Of a stretch of DNA of 64,000 nucleotides, positions 1 to 11,454 are shown piece after piece. Origin of the DNA: Ligula intestinalis (taxonomy: Eukaryota; Platyhelminthes; Cestoda; Diphyllobothriidea; Diphyllobothriidae); NCBI GenBank assembly GCA_036362985.1, contig JAYGXS010000003.1, positions 48,562,846-48,626,845 on the forward strand. The letters are read 5' to 3'. Position numbers and translations under genes: made by a program. Each line of letters opens with the position of its first letter. Position 1 is the first letter of the stretch. The notes beneath the pieces are model-generated. The model saw nothing but the letters and a program-made list of their open reading frames with translations. It had not been told where the DNA came from and searched no databases.

Positions 1-214
1 CGTTCGCCAGGGAAGCCTGTATTCATAGGTTCCATTGGGGCACGCGGGGCGGGGACTGGGGATTTAAAGGAGGCGCAAGTGGGGCAGGACTGACAGAAGT
101 GGCGGACATCTGAGCGGAGTTGTGGCCACCAGAAATGGGCACGGACTGCCGACTCGGTTTTGAATTGGCCGCAGTGTCCCAGCTGCACGTGCAGGCTGTC
201 GAGGGTTGGTGTAA
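1..214 (-). pseudogene. Integrase N-terminal zinc-binding part of the gypsy element
   Basis: The minus-strand translation of this stretch reads through an HHCC-type integrase zinc domain: LGHCGQFKTESA, then FWWPQLRSDVRHFCQSCPTC, with the histidine pair upstream and the CxxC pair at the end. The preceding RNase H frame runs into it only after a frameshift near 215-260. The catalytic DDE core would lie off the left edge. In the family this domain helps assemble integrase on LTR ends. Confidence 0.8.
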
Positions 215-1204
215 TTAGGGAGCCGGGCACCACTGCCCGCAAGTGGTGCGTGTCTGGATTGCGCCAGAATAGGATATCATTCGTGACAAGGAGGTTGGGC
301 CAGTGGTTACGAAGAAGGCGGGCGCGTTGGCTACAGCCTCGCATAAGGCGTTCCGACGGCCGGGGAGGCCATGAGAAAGGTGATGGTAAACGAGAGCGGT
401 ATCGGGGTCGGATTTCTGGGCCTCGGACCACGTATGGCGGGCGGGTTCAGAAATGTTAACCACATTTACGCTGAAGGAGTGTTCGCCCTCGCTGGGGCAT
501 GGGTGGCCCGTCAGACGAGAGAGTGCGTCTGCATTGCCGTGTTGACGACCTGGGCGAAACTCGCATTTATAGTCAAAATCCTGAAGGAACTCTTGCCACC
601 GGGCAAGTTGGTTCATGGGATCTTTGAGAGAATGAAGCCATGTTAAAGCCTTATGGTCGGTACGAAGGGTGAAGCGTTGGCCTAAGAGGAGGTGTTTAAA
701 CTGGCGAATGAAGATAATTATCGCCAGTAATTCACGTTTGAAAACACTGTAATTGCGCTCGCTGCTGGATAGAGCTTTACTAGCGAAGCATATTGGGTGT
801 TCTAGTGCGTCTTTATCCACCTGAGAGAGAACAGCACCAATGGCAACATTGCTAGCGTCAGTATCGAGGATGAAAGGGGGAGCCCCAGGCTCGAGGTTAG
901 GGAAGGCAAGGAGAGGAGCCGAAAAAAGGGCAGCTTTGAGGTCGTTGAAGGCTTTATCACACTCTGTAGTCCACTTGAATGGTTGGTTTTTCGCCGTCAG
1001 TTTATGGAGAGGGGAAGCTATGTGGGCGAAGCCTTTGATGAATTGGCGGTAATAAGAGGCTAAGCTGATGAAACTACGGAGTTCGGTGAGGTTAGTAGGG
1101 GAAGGCCAACAACGGATCTCATGTAGGCGTTCGGGAAGGGCAGCTAAACGGCCGGGCGACAATTTGTGTCCTAAGAATTGACCTCCTATCGAAGGAAAAC
1201 GCAT
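215..1204 (-). pseudogene. Ty3/gypsy RT connection and RNase H domain
   Basis: This frame begins at the end of the RT thumb (GGQFLGHKLSP) and continues through the RNase H domain: ILDTDASNVAIGAVLSQ carries the catalytic Asp, then KRELLAI, LRTDHKALTWL and GNADALSR. These are the usual RNase H landmarks. It is displaced by a frameshift near 1200 from the upstream RT frame, although the protein is contiguous in homologous elements. The last 50 or so codons drift off the family pattern, consistent with another shift before integrase. RNase H removes the RNA strand during cDNA synthesis. Confidence 0.88.
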
Positions 1205-2337
1205 TTCGAAGGGTTAAGGGTCAGGCTGGCGGCACGGAGGGCGGCAAGGGTGGCTGAGAGGTTCTCATTGTGATGTGCAATGGAATTCCCGAAGACAATA
1301 ACGTCATCGAGGTAAACCAGGCATTTAGTGGGGATGAGGTGGTGTAAAACCTTATACATGAGGCGTTGGAAGGTTGCGGTGGCATTACAAAGGCCGAACG
1401 GAAGGGTTTGAAACTCAAGGAGGCCTTGTGGTACGATGAAGGCCGTTTTATGACGGTCCTTCGGATCGACTTCAACCTGCCAATAGCCGGACTTAAGATC
1501 AAGGGTGGAGAACCAGGATGCGTTGCCTAAGGTGTCAAGGGTGTCGTCGAGACGAGGGAGGGGAAACGAGTCCCGTACAGTGACTGCGTTTAAACGGCGG
1601 TAGTCGATGCAGAGTCTGAGGGAGCCGTCTTTCTTAGGAACAATGGCAATAGGGGATGCCCAAGGTGAGGACGAAGGACGGATGACGTCGCATCGTTGGA
1701 GTTCGTCGAGAATTTTGTCGACTTCGGCTCGATACTTGACGGGGATACGTCTGGGGGGTTGCCAAATAGGTTTGGCGTCCCCAGTATCTATAGTATGTCG
1801 GATAAGCTGTGTGCGTCCTACCGTGGAAGGGGACCAAGTAAAGAGACCAGGGAAGGAGGTGAGGATGTCCTTAAGCTGCGAATAAGTAGCTTCACCGACT
1901 AACGGAAGAGGGGGTAAAACTGAATCTAAATCAATTGGTTTGAGGGCGGCGGCCGACATAACAGAGTTGTAAACGAGGTCGAGGTCAAAATCGGGGTCTG
2001 GTGGCAAAGTCTTAACAGACGTGGGGCCAAGAGTTACTAAGCGCTCACGGATGTGAATTATGCAGTCGTGATCAGAGAGAAAATCGAGACCAAGGACGAG
2101 GGGCCAAGAACTGTCCGGGGCAATGAGAAATGTGTGAGTAACACGTGCATGGTCGATAGCAAAGTCAAGGGTAAGGGAGCCTGATATGTGTATGGCTGTA
2201 CCGTTAGCGGCCCTTAAGTTATGAGTAACGGGAAGGGGGTGAACGAGATTACGAACATAACGGGGAAGTCTAGACCAAGGAGCTAGGGAAACATTAGCCC
2301 CTGTGTCAACTAAGGCTTGGATACGAGATTCAGACAA
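1186..2337 (-). pseudogene. Ty3/gypsy protease and reverse transcriptase
   Basis: The frame opens with an aspartic protease active site (ALVDTGANVSLAPW). The RT fingers and palm follow: LRLCIDYRRLN, FSTLDLKSGYWQ with the first catalytic Asp, TLPFGLCNATATFQRLM, and CLVYLDDVIVFG with the YLDD box at about 1303-1314. All key catalytic residues are present, so this 383-codon part is uninterrupted. It overlaps the end of the Gag/linker frame by 28 bases in a different phase, which suggests expression by frameshifting (see the six-A run at 2336-2341). Confidence 0.92.
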
Positions 2338-2606
2338 AAAATATCTATAGTAAACGCGGGTGGGTACAGAACGTCAACAGCGGAAAAAGAGTTAAAAGGA
2401 AGGGACTTACATGGGGGATTGTGGCCGCAGTGACAAGCACGAGGACCGAAGGCATCACAGTACTCACACCCAGGATGGTGATTGGGGAATCGGACAGGTA
2501 GTGGTCGACGGCGATTATTTTGGGCAGAAATAGGCGGCTGGGAGAGAGGCGGTTGTGTCGAAGGAAGCGACGGGCGAGGGTGGATGGGGGAAACAGGTGG
2601 GGACAA
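2310..2606 (-). pseudogene. Gag C-terminal linker with an atypical zinc-knuckle-like motif
   Basis: This lies in the same frame as Gag but after a TGA at 2637-2639, so it is probably the former Gag C-terminus separated by a nonsense change. It is rich in proline and serine and contains CEYCDAFGPRACHCGH, a C-x2-C-x7-C-x-C pattern in place of the usual C-x2-C-x4-H-x4-C knuckle. In related Gag proteins such a region binds RNA. The unusual spacing could reflect decay or a lineage-specific variant. Confidence 0.6.
2336..2341 (-). promoter_or_regulatory. Candidate -1 frameshift site between Gag/linker and protease
   Basis: On the minus strand a run of six T (GATATTTTTTGTCTG) sits where the linker frame (TIDIFCLN) must change to the protease frame (FLSESRIQALVDTG). 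A one-base backward slip on the run joins them exactly. The heptamer is not a perfect canonical slippery site, and an ordinary indel could give the same picture. Confidence 0.4.
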
Positions 2607-2636
2607 ATCCTGTCCAATGACTTGGTTAAAACAATC

Positions 2637-3353
2637 TCACTGAACAAGGGCAGAGCGGAGATCTTTAGGGCGACTGATGGCTAGATGGTGCTTGAGGGTG
2701 CGGTTGTTCAAACCGACGATGAAGCGGTCGAGTATTATTTCTTCGCGTTCATCGGGTGATGCAGATGGATAGGCCAGGGAGGCCAACCGCTCAAGCTCAT
2801 GGGCGAAATCCTCTGCCGACTGTTGGGGGCCCTGCCTGAGGCGATAAAACTGATCGCCGGCGGCGGAAGCGGAGAGGGATTTGACGAAAATGGAAGCTAA
2901 ACGTATACGAGCATCAGCAAAATCAGTTTTAAACGTAAGTCCATTCTTGAGCACAAGGGAAAGAGCCTCGGAGGAAAGAAGGGCAAGTAAATAATGAGTA
3001 TGCTCAGAGGGGGAGACTTCAGCCAAGAAGAGGTCGAGTTTAGCCAGCCAAACGTCGATGTCCTGACCGGGTTGGAAGGCAAACGGGGCGAAAAACGGGT
3101 CGGGGTGGGAGGTGGGAGGGAACGGGGTGCTTGTGGGAAAGGTGTGTACACGATGGATAGGGGTGGGGGCAACACTTGATAAGACGTTGGGCGCCAATGT
3201 AGTATTTCGTACTACCTGAGGCCTTGAAGAATCCGACGCGTGAACTGATAAAAAAGGGGGACGTCGACTCTCAGCAGAAAGAATAGATATTTCTTCTAAA
3301 AGTCGATTAGCCTCAGCGTGTAGTGCAGACGAAACTTTCTTATTCTCAGCCAT
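2637..3353 (-). pseudogene. Gag capsid-like protein of the gypsy element
   Basis: The likely start is the ATG at 3353 (MAENKKVSSALHAEANRL); the upstream open frame to 3494 probably belongs to the leader. A proline-rich segment is followed by a retrotransposon Gag capsid signature: FQPGQDIDVWLAKLDLFL, then DQFYRLRQGPQQSAEDFAHE and a helical stretch ending DRFIVGLNN. The frame ends at a TGA followed by more Gag-like coding in the same frame, so the stop is probably a nonsense mutation. It would have formed the particle for reverse transcription in the cytoplasm. Confidence 0.85.
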
Positions 3354-3369
3354 CGGAACACGCAGAAGG

Positions 3370-3615
3370 AATGAGAACGAGAGGAGCAGATTTGGAGATA
3401 GGTTTATTGGAGTGATATGTAAACAATGGGAACCGTAGGAAAATGATGTGACGCGAAGCGATAGCGATCCGGCACGTGAATTGAAGGAAGTCAATCCTCA
3501 AATCCGGATCATGATCCAGCTCGGTCCTGAAAGAAACGAAAACCGAAAAAAGAGACCGATTTTGAAAACATTCAAACAACCCCTAGACTCAGTGGGTCGG
3601 GTTGGCCCCTTACAT
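3370..3615 (-). repeat. Candidate 5' LTR/leader of the gypsy element
   Basis: The minus strand starts with TGTAAGGGGCC at 3615, a common gypsy LTR beginning. It is not coding and has an AATAAA-like box (ccaataaacc) near 3402 before the pyrimidine-rich stretch leading to the Gag ATG. The matching 3' LTR is outside the window and I could not recognise a primer-binding site, so the right boundary and LTR identity are tentative. Confidence 0.35.
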
Positions 3616-5397
3616 CTATTTCACTCAGCTTTGAAAGATAAGTTGCGCGCCTTGACCTTGACCTTGTTTATATTCACATTCGTGAAAATGACGATGGAAG
3701 GTTGATAAATAGTTTGTAAGGATCAGGTACACATATCACCAGAATAACAAAAATGCCCACGTTAGTGCAATACGGGATTGGTGGTAATAGTGGTTATATG
3801 TTAGGCATATCAAGGAGAAAAAAGTAATTGAAAAGTAGAGCATATAAAAGTAGAAAATATTAGGAATAACTATTTTAATAACTCAATATTTGGCAACAAA
3901 AAACACAAAAAGATTAAAATGAAAAATCCAACAACAAGGACACAAGAATTCAGTAAATTGGTGAACTGCACAGTACGCAAACAAAGCCGATGTTTATTAA
4001 CTCTAACTTGGTGCCAATTTATTTACACCCATATTCCGCTAGCTGACAGGTGTTTGCAGAAGCTCAGAGCCCGGCATCTCCCGACCATTAATTTTTCCTG
4101 CAAAATATATCCTTTATATAAATGCATTTTATCTGCTCCAAAACGGTGTTCTAGCTTGATTATTATGATGCTCTGAGTACACTCATTGTCAAGGCGTTAG
4201 CTCTAATTGGCCTGTCAATACTAATGCGCAGCTTCTCTGCACTGGAGAGCCGCCAACGTAATGATTAAACTACCTTTGTTGCAAAACAACGAAATCCCTT
4301 CTAAATCATGCAATAACCAGGCGCTAAGATAAAACCACTTACGAAAAACCATAAAACTGTTTTCTGTGAAGAGGCTTCTGTACTTCAAGTCGTCTGACGT
4401 CCCATTGTTCCCGGAATAAAGCAATGAAAGGAGTTTCCGAAAAACATGTGATGTATGCCAATCTAGGAGTACAATTTAACGGTGTTATACGTCAATGTCG
4501 TCTTCACGAACCGAACAACGTTGACATCAAAGGGAAGCTCCAATTTGGATGAATTCACCCCTATTTTGCGGGAAGCAACGCGTGTCTGTCGGCCAGAGGT
4601 AAATGGACCTGGTGAACGAATATAGACTGCATGCATATGTACATTCATATGTGCACTCTGTAAATTTTGGAGCATACTCAGATGCTGCTAAATCAAAGTC
4701 GTTTATTAGATGAAGTTAAAGTCTGACTTATCATTGGGAGATTTGGTATGAGTAAAAACCACTTGATTTCTATTAATAAGCCCACATTCTCCTCTATCTG
4801 GGTTTCAATAATTGTATAACGATCAAAAAGATGTTGCGTATTAAGCGAAAGGCACAACTGTCCATAACGCATTCTCAAAGAGCCTTAATATTTGGATAAT
4901 GGTTAAAATGAACCCGTAAACCGTAGCTTTGTAAAACGCTACAGAGGCATGGAAATCTAACAATAGATCTCGGCAGCTCTAGCTAAAGGCAATTTACGGA
5001 GGATCTTCACCACTCTTTACCATCCCACTGAAGAAACTACATGCAAATGTAGGGGCTATTGGCTCGGCAGGTATAACATGAAAAATCAAAAAAATGTAGC
5101 AGTAGACGAAGAAGCTAGCAAAGAAAGTTCGAACATTGCATTTTGGGAAGGAAATATATTTAGGAATTTTGAGGATCTTCTTTACTTTGCTATGTACACA
5201 AAGTCTGGGTACATAGGAATTTTATTCATTTATCTTATTTATGTTTGGACGGCAGAGTCCCATGATTAGTCAACAATGCTTAGGCTCCCAACGCAGCTGC
5301 AGAGCAAAGTCCCACGCTGTGGCTTGACAATGCGTCAATAATTATTGATTTTCTGTCCTATCTGATTGGACCGTGAATACTGACGCCTACACATTGG
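3616..5397. other. AT-rich stretch with no recognised gene
   Basis: Only short scattered open frames occur here, none with a protein motif I recognise. No tandem repeat or clear terminal repeat stands out. It could be intergenic or decayed repeat DNA. Confidence 0.5.
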
Positions 5398-5916
5398 ATG
5401 GATCCATTCAAAAAGCAAGGCTGCCAAAAGGTGATGGTGTGTTGTGGTTTGTGGAAAGCTCATGCGCTGGGACCCTTCTTCCTTGATGAAAAGGTAACCG
5501 GTGAGACTTATCTGAGCATTTTGAGAGACACATTAATGCCTCAAATTGAGCGCCTAGGCGAGGGACTTCCGGACTGGTTTCAGCAGGATGGAGCCCCTGC
5601 CCATTTTGTTACAAATGTTAGAGATTGGCAAAATGGCACTTTTCCTCTCTGGATCGGAAGAAGAGGTCATGTGGAGTGGACCCTTCGTTCACCAGACCTT
5701 TCTCTGCTTGATTTATTTTTCTGCAGTATGTTAAAAGAGAAAGTTTACTCAATGAAGATTGCAAATCTAAACCACTCGAGAGAACACATTATCAGTCAGT
5801 GTGCTAAAATCGACGGCAATGTACATCTATACAATCGAGTTCACCAGAATTTAGCAAGGCGCATCGAATTATGCATTGCAAATAATGGAAATCATATTGA
5901 AAATGTAATTTCTTAA
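5398..5916 (+). pseudogene. Tc1/mariner-superfamily transposase, C-terminal part
   Basis: The 172-codon frame keeps the C-terminal half of a DDE/D transposase catalytic core. It contains FQQDGAPAHF with the second catalytic Asp (5587-5589) and WIGRRGHVEWTLRSPDLSLL followed by D. The third acidic residue is either the SPD aspartate (35 residues later) or the LLD aspartate (40 residues later). The helix-turn-helix N-terminus and the first Asp are missing; an in-frame stop lies just upstream at 5374. No terminal inverted repeats were found at the flanks. In intact elements the enzyme cuts and pastes DNA in the nucleus; this copy is a truncated relic. Confidence 0.85.
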
Positions 5917-6174
5917 CGTTATAATTCAATGAAATTGTTTTGTTCTAAAGGTATGTATTTATCCCCTGTGTACCCATGTAGTACATGTTCTTAAACTGAC
6001 GTCAATTTAGATCCAGGCAGTGCTGACAACGTGGAGCAATGGAATTGCACACACCATTCCGTATAATTTAGTATTATTCAGGATATATAAGGTATAGAGG
6101 CAGAGCCTTTGAAAACCCTATTTAATAAGGTTTATTTGTAAAGCACATCTTTGGTGCCGTCAAAAACCCCGGAA

Positions 6175-6295
6175 GGCAGGAAAAAAACTTACCCAAACCC
6201 CTTCTTTCGCAGTGACTATTGTATTTGTTTTGGTCTTTTGCTAGGTCAATAGTGTGCAAAATAAGGAGTTTGTTTTAAGTGAAAAAATTTACTTC
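6175..6295. repeat. Hairpin-forming repeat, copy 1 (MITE-like)
   Basis: An imperfect inverted repeat: the left part (6184-6220, ending near tgactattg) is related to the reverse complement of the right part (6244-6292, caatagtg through ggagtttgttttaagtg). The right arm matches the arms of the hairpin at 11455-11570, and both copies are preceded by gaaggcagg. There is no coding potential. This looks like a small foldback or MITE family. Confidence 0.45.
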
Positions 6296-6943
6296 TTAAG
6301 TAAAAATCTAGAAAAACATGAAATAAAATATTTATATATTGTACGTGTTACGGTTTTATAGTAAGAATACTTGGGGTATGGAAAAACTGTCATGTCCTTT
6401 AACTGAGGTATACTTAGCCGCGGTCAGTTTGAAGGCGAAAAAATCAGCTGAGGACATCGCATCTTCCGTACGCATGGGTCTGCTCGATACGGGGATTACA
6501 ATCGTTGTCCATTGGCAGAAGTTTGATGATTAGATGGGACGTTGCAGACGTCTGAGTTGGCTCAAGGCGACTGCGAAGCACCCTCGTCATTCAAGTGCAT
6601 CGGCAGAAGACACTTGGCCTTTCGTTTGTCGAATATCTAAGTGAGATTGAGATTTACATTATAAGCATTTATACTTCTGATCCATTATACGAGGAAACAA
6701 TATACATTTTAGTATAGTTGTAGAGAAAATTATTTTCTTCCATCATAATTTTTTATAAACATTGAGATGTAAGTCGAAGAATATTGGAATCGATAAATTG
6801 TTCTTAGTTTTTTTAAGGATTGGAAAAGGAGGCAAGGCACAATTTTGCTAAAGCTTTGATTTGATCATCGTTGGAACCGTCGACTGGAAAGCCTCCGGCA
6901 GCGGCCAGTTTTCTTCAAAATGTACGGGAACTCTCCTGGACCG

Positions 6944-8090
6944 TTAGATCCCTTTTGGTCCGAATTGGATGTCAAAGAACTGGTTAGCAAAGTGTCCTAT
7001 TTTGTTCAGAAATATATGCGTCATGTCATTTGATAATAACTGTTTGGTCTTTCTTCTAAATTTGGCTAAACTGTGGCTTTCGCGAATATCGTTGGATAGG
7101 GCATTCCATATGATCGCATATCTTATGGTGTAGAAATGTGATCGCTGGGCCGTCCTAGCTTTAGCGTTATGAATTGTATGCTGGTTGTTTCTAGTGGGAC
7201 GGGAACCGTTTTGATTTGTTAACATATTATTGCTAAGGATGTTATGATTATGTGTCACTTTAAATAGGAAAGGTAAACCATTTTGGAGTCGCCTTGCCAG
7301 AGGGGTTTAAGACCATATCTATTGTACGTTATTGAATAGGAGTCTCGGGCGTCATCGCGTTTACACAGAACTCTGGTAAACCTTCGCTGGATTTTTTCTA
7401 GTTTCTGTCTGTCATCTGATGACATGGTACCGAAAAATATTGAGCAGTAATCTAGAATAGGTAAAACGTAAATTTTGTAAAGTTTAGTCTTAAGTGTAAT
7501 CAATGTGAAATTTTTACTTTTGAAGCCACATAGTCGTTTGGCTTTTGGTGTGATTTGTTTAACATGTGGGGATAAGTCAAGAGTATTAGAATAGCTAAGA
7601 CCTTAATCTTTTAAAGACGTTAGCTCTTTTATTGCTTGACCACTAAATATTATGGAGGGAAGTTTTAGTGGTCCAAAAATCATGAGATGACATTTTGTTG
7701 GGGAAAACGGCATTTGCCACTGAACGCTCCAGTCGTTTAGTTTTTGAAGGTTTAATTCAATTGTTTTATGCACATTACTTATCGAATTTTTGTTATAGGC
7801 ATATGCGAGTTTTAAGTCATCTGCATCTAAAAATGTTTTAGCAGAGGTTGATATCGTGGATAACTCATGAATGTAAATGAGAAATAAGAGGGGACCTATA
7901 ATAGTGCTTCGAAAAACACCACTGCTTATATGAGCTGGTTCTGATACTATATTTCGAAGTTGTACTACTTGGAATCGGTTTTTAAGATAGGATTTGAGGA
8001 AATCAAGGAGGGGGGGGGAATCCCGTGACTAACTAGCTTCACGATCAGTCTTTTATGGGGAACTTTGTCAGATCATGAATATTGTTCAAA
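6944..8090 (-). pseudogene. CR1/Jockey-like LINE reverse transcriptase fragment
   Basis: Minus-strand frames with several breaks give a continuous RT C-terminal half: SSGVFRSTIIGPLLFLIYIH (the GxxQGxxLGPLLF box, decayed), a degraded catalytic DADDLKLAYAYN where YADD is expected, FSPTKCHLMIFG, then LYKIYVLPILDYCSIFFG and LEKIQRRFTRVLC. The C-terminal IIWNALSNDIRESHSLAKFR block is also present. Stops and shifts occur near 7602, 7980 and 8030. The 5' end is truncated, typical of LINE insertions. The copy cannot encode an active enzyme. Confidence 0.85.
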
Positions 8091-8102
8091 GTCATATATA
8101 CA

Positions 8103-9220
8103 CTATATAAATTTTTGTTGTCTTCCAAATGTGTGACCAGCAAGCAAAGTAAGATCAAGCCTTCTTTTGAATGCGTCGACGCTTTCAGCAAGAACAACTG
8201 AGGAAGGAAGTTTATTCCATACTTCAATGACCCGCTGGGAAAAGAAGTGGGCCCGCACTTCTAGTTTGGCGTGGTGTTTCCTCAGTTTGTACGGATGATC
8301 ACGTAGATGTATTGTTTGTGCAAATTTAAAGAAGTCGGTCATCTGAAGAGAACAGTCTACTCCCCTGACGATTTGAAACACCGTGATCATATCTCCTCTG
8401 TATTGCCTATAGTAGAGAGGAAAAGGACTGAGCCTATCTAGACGACCTTCATATGGGAGACCTCCTAAGCTGCTGACTAGCTTGGTCGCCCTTCTTTGCA
8501 CTTTCTCGAGCATTTCGTATTCTTTCTTCATCCAAGGGCACCACGCCTGGACGCAGTACTCTAACATTGGCCGAACAAATGTTCCGAAGACTCGCCCAAA
8601 AAGCTCCTCATTTAAATAGAGGAAGGACCTTCTGATCGCTCTGAGGATGCCCATAGCCTTCTTTGCGGTTTTAGCACAATGAGTTGACGGTTTTAGGTCG
8701 GATGTCATGCGTACACCTAGATCCCGTAGTTCTTTCACTAGCTCGAGTTGGGGACCTCCAATTGAGTAGTCATACTCGAATGGTATCACCTTTCTGCGAC
8801 TAGACCGTAAACGGATTATTTGGTGTTTGTTGAATTTCAGCTGCAGTAGCCATTTTTTACACCACTTTTGCAAGTGATCCAAGTCATTTTGTAAGGTCTG
8901 TCCATCCTCTGAGCTTTCAATGGACTTCCAGATCTTAAAATCGTCTGAAAACATGACTTTCTCACAGGTGAGGCAGTCAAGGCAGTCGTTCACATATACC
9001 AGAAATAGAATGGGACCCAGAACGCTTGCCTGCGGAACCCCACTGGTTACGGTTTTCCATTCTGTTTTGGTGTCTCCAATATAAACACGCTGACGCCTGC
9101 CCGTTAGAAAGTCAGCTAACCATTTGAGTAGGTTTCCAGTCACACCTATTTGATGCAGCTTTGATATAAGTCATCTGTGTGAAACCTTGTCAAATGCCTT
9201 GCTGAAGTCAATTCCACGAT
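8103..9220 (-). pseudogene. Second CR1/Jockey-like LINE reverse transcriptase fragment
   Basis: A 346-codon frame plus an upstream piece with one in-frame stop (DFSKAFDKVSHR, stop, LISKLHQIGV near 9170) covers the RT palm and thumb. Visible boxes are SGVPQASVLGPILFLVYVND and MFSDDFKIW, where the catalytic YADD has become FSDD. C-terminal blocks TFVRPMLEYCVQAWCPW, EKVQRRATKLV and VIEVWNKLPSSVV are well kept. It lies directly behind the 6944-8090 fragment in the same orientation but is a different subfamily. The 5' end is truncated near 9220. Confidence 0.88.
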
Positions 9221-9839
9221 GACGAGATTGTTGAATTGTATCCAATGCTTAATATCTGGAGTCCGCAAGAGTGTCCAGAAGCGTGAAATCCCGAAACAAC
9301 TAGATACCTTGAAGTCCAAAAAAGTTGAACCGATTTCGAAGGGCGCGCCAATTTTGTTAACTTGGTATTTTGGTGCATTTATATTCAATGGCTTTCTCTT
9401 TCTGAATTATTTAAAATATAGCCAAAATGCAGTGAAAAAAAAACAATAAATGATACTTTAAAATGATTTGACATTTTTGAAATAATAAAATTCTTGTAGA
9501 CACCAAGTTTACAATTACTTACAATATGCAAACATTTTTGGGGCAACCTGTATATCTCGCATTATTCTCTGGAAATAACTAGTGACGTATTGTTGCTTCT
9601 TTATGGAATTTCCATATTGAAATCCCAATAACGATCTCCGCATAATTTATAAACAGTTACGCTTAGCGAATGTGAATGCAAACAAATGATCTTCAAGGTC
9701 ATTATTTTCATCCCAGCATGAACGTAACTGCGCTTGAGTCGTATTTGAGCAGGTGTTATTCGGACTACCCTCCCATAATAACTTACGAACGTAAATAGCA
9801 TAGTTGCGAGCGTACGGGCGTCTTCGGTCATGCAGCTAC

Positions 9840-10015
9840 CTGCGTCCGATCCCACCTTCAGACTTTTTGACTGTGTCTTGACACCGGGCCCAGGTGGGTG
9901 AGGAAATAGAGAGTGTGGTAGATACTGCGAAAGTCTAATATCACGAAACCTTATTCACGAGCGAGTCGCCGTTCCTACACCACACCATTGGATAGCATAC
10001 GGTGGGTCTCATCGA
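9840..10015 (+). repeat. Dispersed repeat family R1, partial copy
   Basis: This stretch (cttgacaccgggcccaggtg, then gagtgtggtagatactgc and gagtcgccgttcctacacc) is clearly related to 48715-48905 and 50800-50975 on the plus strand and to 31100-31235 on the minus strand. It has no coding potential. It is SINE-like or a LINE 3'-UTR fragment. Confidence 0.6.
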
Positions 10016-10384
10016 ACACTTGGGTCAAAAATAAAACCTCTTCATTAAAAATTGTGGGTTTAATTTATAATACAACTTATCTACGCAACCCCATTACTTT
10101 AATTACCTTGCATCATTTATCTGTGTGATGCAAACGTATCCATTGTCACTGTAAGGCCGTAAACAATAAAACTAGAATTATGGTGGATCACATCTCTTAA
10201 CCTTAACAAGTAGTGCAGCTTGCTTAACTTTTCACTGAAACAGAAAGTTAACAGACTGCACATACGTTCGTCTCCCGGCTATCAATAAAGAACCGACGAA
10301 TATGGAAGTTAAAGAGCTTAACATGTCAGAAGTCAGTTTTGTTTGAGCATTCATCTTTCGTCAGTGATATCCGATACACAGGCC

Positions 10385-10515
10385 TGAGCTTACAGTAGGT
10401 GGTCTAACTCATGAAATCCAAGGATTTTTACAAGTAACTCCCTGTTTCTCAAACGCAGCCGAAGCTGCGCCACCTAAAACCTTATAGTAATAGAGTAATA
10501 GTCATTCTTCATAAT
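10385..10515 (-). repeat. Dispersed repeat family R2, copy in reverse orientation
   Basis: The reverse complement of this segment matches 22745-22885: both contain ctgcgtttgag, gggagttacttgtaaaaat and cacctactgta-like ends. On the minus strand it holds a 6-bp hairpin CGCAGC-UUCG-GCUGCG (10454-10469), and the other copy keeps a shorter hairpin at the same place. No coding. Confidence 0.55.
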
Positions 10516-10523
10516 GCGGTACA

Positions 10524-11440
10524 TTGCGATTTATCAAGGACTATAACCTTCTTCTAACTAGCAGTTCTTTGAGCAAAAGAGAAAATTCCGACGTTTCAGA
10601 TTGTTTTCAGTATGGCAGACCCTTCATGTACGCTGATGATCTAAAAGTCGCTTATCGATATAAACCGGCAGATCGCAACATCGTGCTCGAGCTGATAAAA
10701 AAGGATCTTCAGGCCTTCGCCCAGTGGTGTTGCACATGGCGCCTCACCCTTTCATGGCACAAATGTTCCGTTATGGTTGTTGGCGACGATCATCAACCGG
10801 AATTAAGCATTGACGGCCACGAACTAAATGTCCCAGGAGTTATCAAGGATTTGGGCATATCCTACTCTAATAGTCTCAATTTGTCAGAGCACTGTGCCCT
10901 GATAGTCTCGAAAGCACGCCGAACCACCGGATTTATCCTTAGAAATTTTAAGACTATCAAGGTTAGAACTAGCCTTTATAATATGTACGTGAGACCTAGT
11001 CTTGAATACTGCTCACCCTTATTCAGTCTTCTGCGCACTAGTGAACGGAAGAAAATAGAATCGGTGCAGCACTTCTTCACTAGAAGAGTTTTCACTGCAG
11101 AAAACCGTAACTTAACCTACCAACAAAGGTGTGAACTTATAAAGCTGGATCCCCTATGGCTTCGTCGATTGCAGAAGGGTCTATTTTGACTGTTTAAACT
11201 TTTGAATGGTCAAACCTTTAATCCTCTTAGTACAATAAGGCAGCTTGAGCACTCTCGACGCGCCAGTCATCGAGACGTATTTTTATTTCTTCCTATGGCA
11301 CGNNNNNNNNNNAAGACTGAGAACACTGTGTTCTTGTGCCAACCCTCTCCGTCTGGAACTAATGTTTTTAAACGATATGAAACAGTTCTCCTGCTGATGA
11401 GTCAACTCAGCTTACAACTGTACATTTATACCGTTTGTAT
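10524..11440 (+). pseudogene. CR1/Jockey-like LINE RT fragment interrupted by an assembly gap
   Basis: The frame keeps the RT palm from the catalytic YADD box (FMYADDLKVAYRYK, YADD at 10629-10640). It continues with LTLSWHKCSVMVVG, VIKDLGISYSN, LYNMYVRPSLEYCSPLFS and KIESVQHFFTRRVF. A TGA at 11187 interrupts the RLQKGLF block, and the frame then continues in the same phase to the N run at 11303-11312. After the gap a decayed RTLSVWN block appears in another phase. The N-terminal half is missing. It belongs to the same broad family as the 13.5-20.3 kb LINE. Confidence 0.82.
11303..11312. other. Assembly gap (10 N)
   Basis: Ten ambiguous bases inside a repeated element. The fixed short length suggests a gap of unknown true size. 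Confidence 0.95.
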
Positions 11441-11454
11441 CATACCTTTGAAGG

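Larger units (their letters stand above)
1..3615 (-). mobile_element. Ty3/gypsy LTR retrotransposon, decayed, truncated by the window edge
   Basis: Read on the minus strand, the order is LTR-like leader, Gag, protease, reverse transcriptase, RNase H, integrase N-terminus, which is the Ty3/gypsy order. The frames are broken at least three times: a TGA inside Gag near 2637, a shift near 1200 between RT and RNase H, and a shift near 215-260 before integrase. It is therefore probably not autonomous. The integrase core and the 3' LTR lie left of base 1 and cannot be seen. Confidence 0.93.
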
